DNA from: an uncultured Acetobacter sp.
GTDB lineage: Bacteria; Pseudomonadota; Alphaproteobacteria; Acetobacterales; Acetobacteraceae
Length of the DNA stretch: 17,312 nucleotides
Assembly (NCBI RefSeq): GCF_937875265.1
Contig: NZ_CALLXM010000062.1
Coordinates: 1-17,312 of the forward strand
Direction: 5' to 3'
Position numbers and translations under genes: made by a program
Part shown: in pieces, positions 1-6,830 of the stretch
Position numbering within the stretch: the stretch's first letter is position 1
Layout of the letters: the number at the start of each line of letters is the position of its first letter
Notes under the pieces: generated by a model
The model's input: only the letters and a program-made list of their open reading frames with translations
The model's database searches: none
What the model was told of the DNA's origin: nothing

Positions 1-343
1 GGTAGCGTCGGATAATGCTTTCCGTGCTGTTGGGGTAGGTCTGGTGGGCAAGGTCAGCCGGAGGGTCCCCGTGCACGACCAGAAGTTCTGTAAGCCCCGG
101 CAATGCACTGCCGGGCAAGGGCGCGCTGGGAGCGATATCAATAGCGCGCACATGCGGGATGACATTCCCAAATTGCGGAATGGTCAGGGCTGCGGCATCC
201 CAGCTGCGCAGCGGGAAGCGCATCAGATCCGGGATGTTCAGTGTGTCCGCTGCGGGGAACAGTGTTTTAACACTCATCACATCCTGCGCGAGAGCCTCCT
301 CGCTGCGCGGGATTAGTTCAACGGAGAGGCGGGAGAGGCTCAT
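1..343 (-). CDS. Methylenetetrahydrofolate reductase-like protein, N-terminal part (cut by window edge)
   Basis: Reading the minus strand from the ATG at 343-341, the frame stays open for 114 codons to base 1, so the gene runs out of the window. It starts MSLSRLSVELIPRS and contains NIPDLMRFPLRSWDAA, IPHVRAIDI and LLVVHGDPP. The first segment looks like strand 1 of the MTHFR/MetF barrel, where a Glu sits in an S-x-E/F-E motif. LLVVHGDPP looks like the family's L-x-GDPP strand. MTHFR reduces 5,10-methylene-tetrahydrofolate to 5-methyl-tetrahydrofolate with a flavin. The start overlaps the folD stop as ATGA, which implies translational coupling and fits a shared folate substrate. The catalytic half is not visible, so this could instead be a distant MetF-family paralogue rather than the methionine-pathway enzyme. 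The family call is fairly sure and the exact role is not. Confidence 0.7.
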   Translation of the reverse strand, partial: MSLSRLSVELIPRSEEALAQDVMSVKTLFPAADTLNIPDLMRFPLRSWDAAALTIPQFGNVIPHVRAIDIAPSAPLPGSALPGLTELLVVHGDPPADLAHQTYPNSTESIIRRY

Positions 344-1248
344 TCTGACTGTCCCGTGACGAGCAGGCGGGCTGCGGTCAGCGTGTTTTTCAGCAGGCAG
401 GCGATGGTCATGGGGCCAACACCGCCCGGAACCGGTGTGATGCGGCCTGCGACTTTTACGGCTTCATCAAACACCACATCTCCGACCAGACGGGTCTTGC
501 CTGTTTCAGTGGTGACGCGGGTAATGCCAACGTCAATGACGGTCGCACCGGGTTTGATCCAGTCACCCCGCACCAGTTCCCGGCAGCCTGTGGCGACAAC
601 CAGAATATCGCCCTGCCGTGTCAGCGCCGCAGTGTCCTGCGTGTGAATATGCGCGATGGAGACCGTGCAGCCTTCTGCCAGAAGCAGGAGGGCAAGCGGT
701 TTGCCTACCAGATTGGAACACCCAATGACCACTGCGTGCTTGCCGCGCATGTCACCCAGCTGGTCACGCAGCAGCAGCAGGCAACCTAGCGGGGTACAGG
801 GAATCAGGCTTGGCAGGCCAATGGCCAGTCGTCCCGCATTGGTTTCCCCCAGACCATCCACGTCTTTTTCCGGCTGAATGGTATTGGTGACCCGGCGGGC
901 ATCCAGACCGTTTGGTAGGGGGAGCTGCACCAGAATACCGTGAATTTCAGGGTCTTTATTCAACCGTTCAATCAGGGCAAGCAGTTCATCTTCCGATGTT
1001 GTTTCCGGCAGCATATGCATGAAGGAGCGCATGCCGGCATGGTGAGTCTGGATGGCTTTGTTGCGCACATAAACTTCACTGGCCGGGTCATTGCCAACCA
1101 GAATGACAGCCAGACCGGGGGTAACGCCATGCTCGTCATGAAACGCGCGCACATCCTCGCGAATCTGCTGCCGGAGGGTGGCGGCAAAGCCTTTGCCGTC
1201 GATGAGGGTGGCCTGATGGTCAGACGGAAGGGTGGGGTGTGTGCTCAT
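340..1248 (-). CDS. folD: Bifunctional methylenetetrahydrofolate dehydrogenase / methenyltetrahydrofolate cyclohydrolase
   Basis: FolD interconverts 5,10-methylene-, 5,10-methenyl- and 10-formyl-tetrahydrofolate in the cytoplasm, feeding purine and formyl-Met synthesis. From ATG 1248 the protein has 302 residues, close to the usual 285-300. Visible motifs are Y60-VRN-K64 (catalytic Tyr/Lys), VQLPLP at 107-112, KDVDG at 128-132, PCTP at 150-153, the Rossmann loop GCSNLVGKP at 176-184 and PGGVGPMT at 274-281. The frame is open further upstream to an ATG at 1404 that overlaps the preceding stop (TGATG). The extra 52 residues do not look like FolD, so I chose the internal start, though its Shine-Dalgarno site is weak. 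The loop has Cys where many FolDs have Arg, and HIHT replaces the common HSRT, both near the NADP 2'-phosphate site. The next gene starts within the folD stop. Confidence 0.95.
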   Translation of the reverse strand: MSTHPTLPSDHQATLIDGKGFAATLRQQIREDVRAFHDEHGVTPGLAVILVGNDPASEVYVRNKAIQTHHAGMRSFMHMLPETTSEDELLALIERLNKDPEIHGILVQLPLPNGLDARRVTNTIQPEKDVDGLGETNAGRLAIGLPSLIPCTPLGCLLLLRDQLGDMRGKHAVVIGCSNLVGKPLALLLLAEGCTVSIAHIHTQDTAALTRQGDILVVATGCRELVRGDWIKPGATVIDVGITRVTTETGKTRLVGDVVFDEAVKVAGRITPVPGGVGPMTIACLLKNTLTAARLLVTGQSE

Positions 1249-1296
1249 CGTCACTGCTGCGGTCAATCCGGAAAAAGGCGGTTGGAAGACCTGCCT

Positions 1297-1325
1297 GCCA
1301 TACGCAAAAAAACGGATGCAGACAA
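1297..1325 (-). promoter_or_regulatory. Possible weak folD promoter
   Basis: On the minus strand, TTGTCT (1325-1320) and TATGGC (1302-1297) are 17 bases apart, matching the -35 consensus at 4 of 6 and the -10 at 3 of 6. Transcription would begin about 40 bases before the folD ATG at 1248. The 155-base gap between the FemAB-like gene and folD is the largest in this minus-strand set, which makes an internal promoter reasonable. The match is weak. Confidence 0.25.
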
Positions 1326-1403
1326 TGGTAGGCCCTGCATGCGGGCTGTGTAGAGGGGGCGGAAAGCTGCCATCTTGCCGAGGCTGGCAGGGCATTGGCT
1401 GCA

Positions 1404-2561
1404 TCAGGACAGGTGGGGGTCATCTTTGCGGTAAGGGGAGAGCGTGCGGAGGGCTTCCGCTTCGGCGCGTATGGCCGGTCGTTCTTCTGCCAGAAACGCG
1501 GAAACGGCTGAGCGGAGTGATGGATTTTCCAGCCAGTGGGCGGAGTGGGTCAGGCTGGGCACGTAGCCGCGCTGGATTTTGTGCTCGCCCTGCGCGCCAG
1601 CTTCTACGCGCTTCAGCCCGTGGGCAATCGCGAAGTCGATGGCGCGGTAATAGCAGAGTTCAAAATGCAGGAAGGGCCAGTCCCCTGTGCAGCCCCAGTT
1701 GCGGCCATAAAGCGTATCACCGCCCAGCAGGTTGAGGGCGGCGGCAACGGGTGTTTCTCCGTGGCGTGCTACCATCAGCACTACGCGGTCTCCCAGCCGT
1801 TCGGACAGCAGGGGGAAGAACGCGGGTGTGAGGTAGGCGCTGCCCCATTTGCGATCCACGGTGTTGCGATAGAACGTATAGAACGCCTGCCAGTCTGCAG
1901 GGGTGATCTCACTGCCGCGTAGAGTATGAAACGTCAGCCCGGCGGCGTTGGCGTCCCGTCTTTCCCGCTTCAGCACCTTGCGTTTGCGGGAGGCGAGGGT
2001 CGCCAGAAAATCGTCAAAATTCGTATAGTCGTGATTGTGCCAGTGATACTGCACACCAAGGCGTGGCAACCAGCCGCGCTGGCTCAGCAGATCGCTTTCC
2101 TGTTCCGTGCAGAAGGTAACATGCGCGGAAGACAAGCCAGTTTCGCCACAGATCTGGCGGAGGGCATCAGCCAGCACAGCCGCTGTTTCAGGTGGGGCAG
2201 AAGGCGCACAGAGCAGGCGCGGGCCGGGTGCGGGTGTAAACGGCACCGCTATCTGGAGTTTGGGGTAATACTGGCCGCCTGCGGCTTCAAAAGCACGTGC
2301 CCAGCCCTGATCAAACACATACTCGCCCCAGGAGTTGCCCTTCAGCCAGGCCGGGCAGACAGCAGCAAGTGTGCCATCAGGGGCGTGTAAGGTGACATGC
2401 CGGGGCAGCCATCCGGTGCGCTGGCAAACAGAATCACTATCTTCCAGAGCAGAGAGAAAAGCGTGGCTGACAAACGGATTGTCAGCCCCCGCGCAGGCAT
2501 CCCACGCGGCAGAGTCTATGGCATGAATGCCGTCATGCAGAGCGACAGACCAATCAGACAA
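1404..2561 (-). CDS. FemAB-like/DUF482 GNAT-fold acyltransferase (COG3146-type)
   Basis: A 385-residue protein that I recognise as the DUF482 / FemAB_like family (COG3146, often named peptidogalycan biosynthesis protein), common in Alphaproteobacteria and of unproven substrate. Typical stretches are the N-terminal WDACAGADNPFVSHAFLSAL, WGEYVFDQGWARAF, a basic segment SRKRKVLKRERRDA near residue 195, DRKWGSAYLTPAFF and, near the C-terminus, EGAQGEHKIQRGY-like sequence (here EAGAQGEHKIQRGY). Length is normal for the family. The start is TTG at 2561-2559, with GAAGAGAG about 7 bases upstream. An ATG lies nearby but in another frame. The RidA stop is only 17 bases upstream, so the two are probably co-transcribed. 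It is presumably cytoplasmic, as no signal peptide is visible. The biological role cannot be read from the sequence. Confidence 0.85.
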   Translation of the reverse strand: MSDWSVALHDGIHAIDSAAWDACAGADNPFVSHAFLSALEDSDSVCQRTGWLPRHVTLHAPDGTLAAVCPAWLKGNSWGEYVFDQGWARAFEAAGGQYYPKLQIAVPFTPAPGPRLLCAPSAPPETAAVLADALRQICGETGLSSAHVTFCTEQESDLLSQRGWLPRLGVQYHWHNHDYTNFDDFLATLASRKRKVLKRERRDANAAGLTFHTLRGSEITPADWQAFYTFYRNTVDRKWGSAYLTPAFFPLLSERLGDRVVLMVARHGETPVAAALNLLGGDTLYGRNWGCTGDWPFLHFELCYYRAIDFAIAHGLKRVEAGAQGEHKIQRGYVPSLTHSAHWLENPSLRSAVSAFLAEERPAIRAEAEALRTLSPYRKDDPHLS

Positions 2562-2578
2562 GACGTTACTCTCTTCAT

Positions 2579-3043
2579 TCAGTCGATTTCAAACAGGCCT
2601 TCAACTTCAACAGGAGCATCCAGCGGCAGGGACGGAACCCCGACGGTGGAGCGGGCATGACGTCCGGCATCACCGAATACTGCAACTGCCAGATCGGACG
2701 CGCCATTCATGACAGAGGCGTGCGCGGTGAATTCCGGCGTGCAGGCAATAAAGCCACCCAGACGCACAACGCGCTTGACGCGGCTGAGGTCACCTACAGC
2801 GGCTTTCACCTGTGCGACGAGATTGATCATGCTGTAGCGAGCGGCTTCCACTGCGGTGTCCACAGAAACAGCGCCCCCCAGCTTACCGGTGGCAAACAGC
2901 TTGCCATCAGCCAGCGGAAGCTGGCCGGAGACAACCAGCAGGTTACCGGTCTGCACGCAGGCTACATAATTGGCCACGGGCGCTGCGGGTGTGGGCAGCG
3001 TGATACCAAGATCTTTCAGGCGGGCTTCGGGCGTTGTGCTCAT
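2579..3043 (-). CDS. RidA family (YjgF/YER057c/UK114) protein
   Basis: This 154-residue protein belongs to the RidA superfamily of small trimeric proteins, which hydrolyse reactive enamine/imine intermediates released by PLP-dependent dehydratases. It shows LLVVSGQLPL near residue 35, the hydrophobic core VKRVVRLGGFIACTPEF around 95-111, and the C-terminal ARSTVGVPSLPLDAPVEVE. Arg131, in ARSTVGV, aligns with the catalytic Arg105 of E. coli RidA (ARSCVEV), so imine deaminase activity is plausible. At 154 residues it is longer than the 128-residue archetype and fits the longer subfamily common in Alphaproteobacteria, whose activity is less certain. The start is ATG 3043 with AAAAGGA about 10 bases upstream. 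It sits 43 bases after the NrdJ-like gene and 17 bases before the FemAB-like gene, which suggests one transcript. Confidence 0.92.
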   Translation of the reverse strand: MSTTPEARLKDLGITLPTPAAPVANYVACVQTGNLLVVSGQLPLADGKLFATGKLGGAVSVDTAVEAARYSMINLVAQVKAAVGDLSRVKRVVRLGGFIACTPEFTAHASVMNGASDLAVAVFGDAGRHARSTVGVPSLPLDAPVEVEGLFEID

Positions 3044-3086
3044 GAGACGCGAGTCCTTTTAAGACAGGGGTTTCCGGCAGATCCGG

Positions 3087-4616
3087 CTAGCTGACCAGCC
3101 GCAGGCTGCCACGTTTGCGGGGAACAGGGTCGCTCTCCTGCGTCGGGAAATCAAGCGGCAGGAGCGGGTCCGGGTCTGTCTGGCTGTCCTGATGCGGGCC
3201 ATCGGGCAGCTTTTTGTTCAGATAGGCATCGGACAATGCCCGAAATGTGTAGTCCAGCATGGAGGTGGCGTAAGAGGCCACGGGGTCTCCTTCCACCGTG
3301 CCGGAGGGGCCGAAGCAGGAATAGGCAAAGCTGCTGACATAGGCATCCAGCGGTGCACCGTATTGCAGGCCAATACTGACGGCCTCACCAAAGCTTTCCA
3401 TCAGGCCTTTGACCATGGAGCTTTCCCGCGTGGGGGTTAGCGCCAGTTCACCCAACGCACCATCTTCATATTCCCCGGTGCGCAGGAACAGCCGGTGGCC
3501 GCCAATGCTGGTTTTTTGCGTAAAGCCACCATGCCGCTGCGGCAGGGCCCGGCGCATGCCGCGCTCCAGCTGGCGCACCAGAGGCTGGGCTCCGGGGTCA
3601 GGCCGGGCTGGGAGCCGGTCAATAAAGCCGGTCAGGGCGCGATACATGGCCATATGTGCGTTCGGGCCGGGCAGCGGCAGAACGGTCTCACCAGCCAGAG
3701 CGGCAGCCAGAGCCGTTTCTGTTGTGAAGTCACGGGCGTCCAGACGGCTGAGCGTGCTGGCAGCCAGCCGTCCATCAGGCTTGAGGAGTGAGAAGACCGG
3801 TGCCAGACCGCAGGCTTCCGCACCAAGAAGCGCATCAACCGGGCCGGAGGTGGAGAAGCCGGTTTCCACAGTGGCCAGAGGCGCATCGGTCGCGACGGCG
3901 GCTTCCCGCCACACAGCGCGCAGGGTTTCGCTCAGGCCGGGCAGAACCGTGCGCACAGGCGGCAGCGGAAGGGACTCGGGGCCTGTGCCGGAATGGGCTG
4001 TCAGGGTGGCCAGCGTAGCGATGGCGCAGGCGGCAGCCCGACCATCTTCACTGTCATAATCCAGACCGACTCCGGCCAGACAGGCGTCCAGATTGGTCAG
4101 CAAAATGTCACCCGCCATGACGGGTGGCGCAGGCTGATCATCCTTCTTTTTAGCTGCCGGTTTGGCGGGTGCTTCTGCGGAGGGTGCCGGGGCAAACAGG
4201 TCAGGCAAAGGCAGTTCGCCATTGCGCTGGTCTGCTGTTGTGCGGGCAGCGCTGCGCAGAACGGAGGAAAGCAGGCGTATTGCCGCGACAAAGGTCTCAG
4301 CGGCAAAGCCCTCACCCGGAGAAACAAAGGCAGCCAGATTCACTACAAATCCGGGCGGCCGATCAAACTCGCAGGACCATACAGGTTCTGTGGGAGCCGC
4401 CTGCCGCATGAGCAGCAGCCACACCAGAGAGCGGGCGGTTGCTTCATCCTGCGTCAGTGCATCCACCCAGCGGGAGGCTATGCGTGCAAGGTCCACGGTC
4501 TGTGTGCCGGGCACAAGCTGGGCCAGAGCGGATGCTGTGTCTGCATCCCACTCAGCGGGCAGCGTGACGGAGCGAAGGGGGGCATCCGGGTCTGCTGCGG
4601 CCTGTAACGTGCTCAT
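3087..4616 (-). CDS. NrdJ-related protein with TSCPD-type C-terminal domain, apparently catalytically dead
   Basis: A 509-residue protein (from ATG 4616) that resembles scattered C-terminal parts of class II, adenosylcobalamin-dependent ribonucleotide reductase. Residues 366-466 (TQKTSIGGHRLFLRTGEY, SIGLQYGAPLDAYV, ATSMLDYTFRALSDAYL) match the NrdJ C-terminal segment closely. DYDSEDGRA at 187-194 and TGFSTSGPVDALLGAEACG at about 252-270 recall NrdJ DSEEGRA and CDTTGIEPD regions. NLAAF at 93-97 recalls the NrdJ CNLASL motif. The NPCSE region that carries the thiyl-radical Cys reads VWSCE (79-83), and the Cys before NLA is Val92. The upstream half of the enzyme barrel is missing, and a Pro/Ala/Lys-rich linker lies at about 140-165. 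Reductase activity is therefore very unlikely and the function is unknown. An in-frame ATG at 4652 would add 12 residues. Neither start has a good Shine-Dalgarno site. Confidence 0.8.
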   Translation of the reverse strand: MSTLQAAADPDAPLRSVTLPAEWDADTASALAQLVPGTQTVDLARIASRWVDALTQDEATARSLVWLLLMRQAAPTEPVWSCEFDRPPGFVVNLAAFVSPGEGFAAETFVAAIRLLSSVLRSAARTTADQRNGELPLPDLFAPAPSAEAPAKPAAKKKDDQPAPPVMAGDILLTNLDACLAGVGLDYDSEDGRAAACAIATLATLTAHSGTGPESLPLPPVRTVLPGLSETLRAVWREAAVATDAPLATVETGFSTSGPVDALLGAEACGLAPVFSLLKPDGRLAASTLSRLDARDFTTETALAAALAGETVLPLPGPNAHMAMYRALTGFIDRLPARPDPGAQPLVRQLERGMRRALPQRHGGFTQKTSIGGHRLFLRTGEYEDGALGELALTPTRESSMVKGLMESFGEAVSIGLQYGAPLDAYVSSFAYSCFGPSGTVEGDPVASYATSMLDYTFRALSDAYLNKKLPDGPHQDSQTDPDPLLPLDFPTQESDPVPRKRGSLRLVS

Positions 4617-4864
4617 AAGCACGCCGGTCCAATGGCGTCTGGCTCTTGTCATAAGGGGAGCTTACGCCCTTCCCAAAGCCCGGTGGAAGGCGTGCGGATT
4701 GCCATTTGCGGTATACAATGCCCGGTATAACGAGGATATGGGGGATAACTTTTTCAGGGTTCGGCTTACCCGGTGGACTATGTGAATATGATCGAGTGGA
4801 GTTGATCACGTCCCCTTCCGAAAAATATGGACCGAGAGGCATCTGGAGGCCTATTCTCCCTCTC

Positions 4865-5233
4865 ATGGCAAACTTCGGAACCTGGCTATACACCCGTCGT
4901 AAAGGTCGCCTGATTGGCAAAGATGGTGATGGGCGGTGCTATTACGAATCCACAGGCCCAGCCCGGCGTGGCGGCGGTGTGGAGCGGCCTGAGCGCTGGG
5001 TGATCTACCTGAAAGGGGAAGATCCCTCTGCTGTCCCACCGGAATGGTGGGGCTGGCTGCATCATACGCTGGATGCACCGATTCCGCAGGAAGAGCGTAA
5101 GCCCTGGCAGCTGCCATCCCAGCCCAACCTGACAGGCACCGCGCAGGCGTATCGGCCCTCCGGCAGTTCCTATAAAACTGGCCAGCACCCTCCTGCGACA
5201 GGAGATTACGAGTCCTGGTCTCCCGAGGCGTGA
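4865..5233 (+). CDS. NADH:ubiquinone oxidoreductase NDUFA12-family subunit
   Basis: This 122-residue protein begins MANFGTWLYTRRKGRLIGKD followed by RCYYES, ERPERWVIYLKGEDPSAVPPEWWGWLH and ends in a Pro-rich tail. This is the NDUFA12 (B17.2) family pattern: TRR-G-LVG-D, RRWV-Y-G--(D/E)AS-VPPEWHGWLH. It is an accessory subunit bound to the matrix/cytoplasmic arm of complex I in Alphaproteobacteria and mitochondria. The frame is open upstream to an ATG at 4706, but that leader is not like the family, so I use ATG 4865. The nearest purine-rich site, GGAGG at 4845-4849, is 15 bases away, so the start is not firmly proven. The 248 bases separating it from the divergent NrdJ-like gene start should hold both promoters. 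I see TATAAC at 4726-4731 but no good partner -35. mlaD follows after 55 bases. Confidence 0.93.
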   Translation: MANFGTWLYTRRKGRLIGKDGDGRCYYESTGPARRGGGVERPERWVIYLKGEDPSAVPPEWWGWLHHTLDAPIPQEERKPWQLPSQPNLTGTAQAYRPSGSSYKTGQHPPATGDYESWSPEA

Positions 5234-5288
5234 TCTGAAACGCATTCCCTGCTAAGGGTAGTCTCAGGACAGGGAGTGTACAGGACAC

Positions 5289-5837
5289 ATGGCTTCAGTA
5301 ACGGCAGTAAAGCCCCGGCGTAATTCGATTGAACTGCTGACCGGTGTTCTGGTCCTGGTTCTGCTGGGTCTGATGCTCATCGCCGCTGTGGTGGGCGAGG
5401 GGCGCAAGACCGACACAACCGGATACCGACTGCATGCCGATTTCTCACATAGTGATGGGCTGGGTGTCGGCTCCGATGTGCGGCTTGCCGGTATTACCGT
5501 TGGGCAGGTGGTCTCGGAACGGGTCAATCCGGCAACCTTTCAGGCAGAAGTTACCTTTACCGTGCGGCCAGACATTAAGCTGCCAACGGATAGTGCTGCC
5601 ATTATCACCAGTGACAGCCTGCTGGGCGGGAAATACATCGCGCTTTCCCCCGGCGGGAATGACAGCATGATGGCAGCGGATGCCACCATAAGCGAGACTC
5701 AGGGCTCTATCAGCTTGGAGCAGTTGCTCAGCAAATTCATTTTCTCGGTGACGGATACGCTGACGCGCGCGAACAAGGATGCCGCAGGAGGCACGCCGCC
5801 TGCGGCCGGGGATGCTGGCAAGGCCGATCTTCCGTGA
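5289..5837 (+). CDS. mlaD: MlaD-like MCE-domain protein, phospholipid transport
   Basis: A 182-residue protein with a basic N-terminus (MASVTAVKPRRNS), one transmembrane anchor at about residues 14-36 (IELLTGVLVLVLLGLMLIAA) and one MCE domain at about 44-125. The MCE signature is YRLHADFSHSDGLGVGSDVRLAGITVGQV and, at the end, SLLGGKYIALSPG. MlaD forms a hexameric ring in the periplasm, tethered to the inner membrane, and shuttles phospholipids between membranes as part of the MlaFEDB transporter. The other Mla genes are not in this window, so the symbol rests on domain size (single MCE, about 180 residues) and on the usual alphaproteobacterial neighbourhood of NDUFA12 and DUF2155. AGGA and GGGAG lie just upstream of ATG 5289. 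The C-terminal 30 residues are Ala/Gly/Pro-rich and probably disordered. Confidence 0.9.
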   Translation: MASVTAVKPRRNSIELLTGVLVLVLLGLMLIAAVVGEGRKTDTTGYRLHADFSHSDGLGVGSDVRLAGITVGQVVSERVNPATFQAEVTFTVRPDIKLPTDSAAIITSDSLLGGKYIALSPGGNDSMMAADATISETQGSISLEQLLSKFIFSVTDTLTRANKDAAGGTPPAAGDAGKADLP

Positions 5838-5879
5838 ACTGGTCTGCTCTGCTGACTGCCTGAAGGGGACGAAAACCGT

Positions 5880-6098
5880 ATGGAAGGCTCCAACATATGG
5901 CCGCAGGAAGATGGTCAGCCCGTCTCCTGTCAGGAAAAGCTGCGCATGCTGGATGAAAACTGGCAGGAAGTGCAGGATATCCTGCGCGATGCGTTTGAGG
6001 ATGCCGTGCTGATGGGCGTGAGTGAACAGGTGATGCGCGACCGTCTGGCGCATCTGGTCGCGTCTCTTCAGTCTCCGCATCAGGGAAACAAAGCATGA
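5880..6098 (+). CDS. Small conserved-context hypothetical protein, 72 residues
   Basis: I do not recognise a family. The ORF encodes 72 residues, acidic overall, with a long predicted amphipathic helical stretch (CQEKLRMLDENWQEVQDILR onwards to about residue 63) and no signal peptide or membrane segment. Two signs suggest it is real: a good Shine-Dalgarno sequence, AAGGGGA at 5863-5869, 10 bases before ATG 5880, and an ATGA overlap at 6095-6098 with the start of the DUF2155 gene. It lies 42 bases after mlaD on the same strand, so it is probably part of the NDUFA12-mlaD-DUF2155 transcript. A role beside MlaD or the secreted DUF2155 protein is possible but is only a guess from position. Confidence 0.7.
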   Translation: MEGSNIWPQEDGQPVSCQEKLRMLDENWQEVQDILRDAFEDAVLMGVSEQVMRDRLAHLVASLQSPHQGNKA

Positions 6099-6706
6099 GC
6101 ACGAAGCACTTGTCTCGTATGGCTGTTCTTGGTGGCCTGATGGCTCTGGCTGGGGGGCGCTGGCTCACACCAAATGCGCAGGCTGTTGGCACACCTCTGG
6201 CGCCGCCCGCCATGTATGGCCCTGGCGTCTGGCAGGGCAAAGGCACGGCCGTGGTACGGGTGCTGGACCGGCTGGACGTGCATGTGGAAGTGATTTCGGT
6301 CCCGACGGGAACCACCGCTCATTACAAGAGTTTGGATATTACCGCAGGCCGGTGTCTGGAGCGGCCTAAAACGCTGTCTCCCGATGCCGCAGGCTGGCTC
6401 GAGCTACATGATACCCACCCCGATGGGGCGATATTCAAAGGCTGGATGCTGGCGGCGGAGCCGGGGCTCGGTGTGTTTGAAAGCGCGGTTTATGACGTGC
6501 GGATGGTACGATGTGAGGGGGTAGATGTTGCCCCCATGGCCCCAGCTCTCCCTGTACCTGCTGTTCCGGTTCTGGCGCCATCAGGGTCTGATCAGCCTGC
6601 GGACGCAGTACCCGGTGTTGTGGGAAGTCATCCGTCTACCGGTTCTGGCGCGCCTTCTGCGGGAGATGCCCCCCCCGCATCTCCTGAATCTGGTGGTGAA
6701 TATTAA
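6095..6706 (+). CDS. DUF2155 domain-containing exported protein
   Basis: A 203-residue protein with a signal peptide at about residues 1-30 (basic start, hydrophobic core MAVLGGLMALAGG, likely cleavage after NAQA). The DUF2155 domain spans about 45-142, with GKGTAVVRVLDRLDVHVEV, YKSLDITAGRCLERP, GWLELHDTHPDGAIFKGWM and FESAVYDVRMVRCEG. Two Cys residues, in GRCLERP and VRCEG, could form a periplasmic disulfide. This is interesting given the DsbB gene 2.2 kb away, but it is inference. The tail from about 146 is Pro/Ala/Ser/Gly-rich and likely disordered. DUF2155 is typical of Alphaproteobacteria and has no established function. The start, ATG 6095, overlaps the stop of the small upstream gene and has AGGGAAA just before it. 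Confidence 0.9.
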   Translation: MSTKHLSRMAVLGGLMALAGGRWLTPNAQAVGTPLAPPAMYGPGVWQGKGTAVVRVLDRLDVHVEVISVPTGTTAHYKSLDITAGRCLERPKTLSPDAAGWLELHDTHPDGAIFKGWMLAAEPGLGVFESAVYDVRMVRCEGVDVAPMAPALPVPAVPVLAPSGSDQPADAVPGVVGSHPSTGSGAPSAGDAPPASPESGGEY

Positions 6707-6731
6707 GGCAACCGGGCCGGGTCCTTATAAT
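6703..6731 (+). promoter_or_regulatory. Probable otsBA promoter
   Basis: A perfect TATAAT lies at 6726-6731, and TTAAGG (3 of 6 to the -35 consensus) lies 17 bases upstream at 6703-6708. It overlaps the last bases of the DUF2155 gene (stop at 6704-6706) and would give an untranslated leader of about 120 bases before otsB. The strong -10 with a weak -35 could suit regulated transcription, but this is not shown. Confidence 0.42.
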
Positions 6732-6777
6732 GTGCGGTCTGTCTTGCCGTTCAGGGGAGTTGTGGAGCCAGTCAGGC

Positions 6778-6797
6778 TTAGGCATCGTCTAGCCTAA
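6778..6797 (+). promoter_or_regulatory. Perfect inverted repeat in the otsBA leader
   Basis: TTAGGC (6778-6783) and GCCTAA (6792-6797) are exact reverse complements separated by 8 bases. They can form a 6-bp hairpin in the leader RNA or a dyad operator in DNA. No U-run follows, so it does not look like a simple terminator. Confidence 0.45.
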
Positions 6798-6800
6798 TGA

Positions 6801-6830
6801 CCGGGTCAGGATAGGTTTCGGCTGATCCGG
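6801..6830 (+). promoter_or_regulatory. Second hairpin in the otsBA leader
   Basis: CCGGGTCAG (6801-6809) can pair with CTGATCCGG (6822-6830), giving nine base pairs with one G-U wobble and a 12-base loop. It starts 3 bases after the first inverted repeat and ends 27 bases before the otsB GTG, with an A-rich stretch and the Shine-Dalgarno between. It may influence otsB translation or mRNA stability, but no known riboswitch pattern is recognised. Confidence 0.45.

Noticed and set aside
1367..1390. Hairpin with arms CTGCCA and TGGCAG just after the FemAB-like stop, possibly a terminator
   Set aside because: The stem is only six base pairs, with a 12-base loop and no U-run on the minus strand.
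1249..1404. A 52-residue N-terminal extension of FolD starting in a TGATG overlap with the upstream stop
   Set aside because: The overlap is attractive, but the extension does not resemble FolD, and the core protein from ATG 1248 already has the full family length.
3409..4059. A 216-codon plus-strand frame rich in Arg and Ser
   Set aside because: It is antisense to the NrdJ-like gene, and its low-complexity Arg/Ser/Ala composition is typical of antisense frames in GC-rich DNA.
4699..4731. TTGCCA and TATAAC as a promoter for the NDUFA12 gene
   Set aside because: The spacing is 21 bases, too long for a standard promoter, and the alternative TTGCGG is only 14 bases away.
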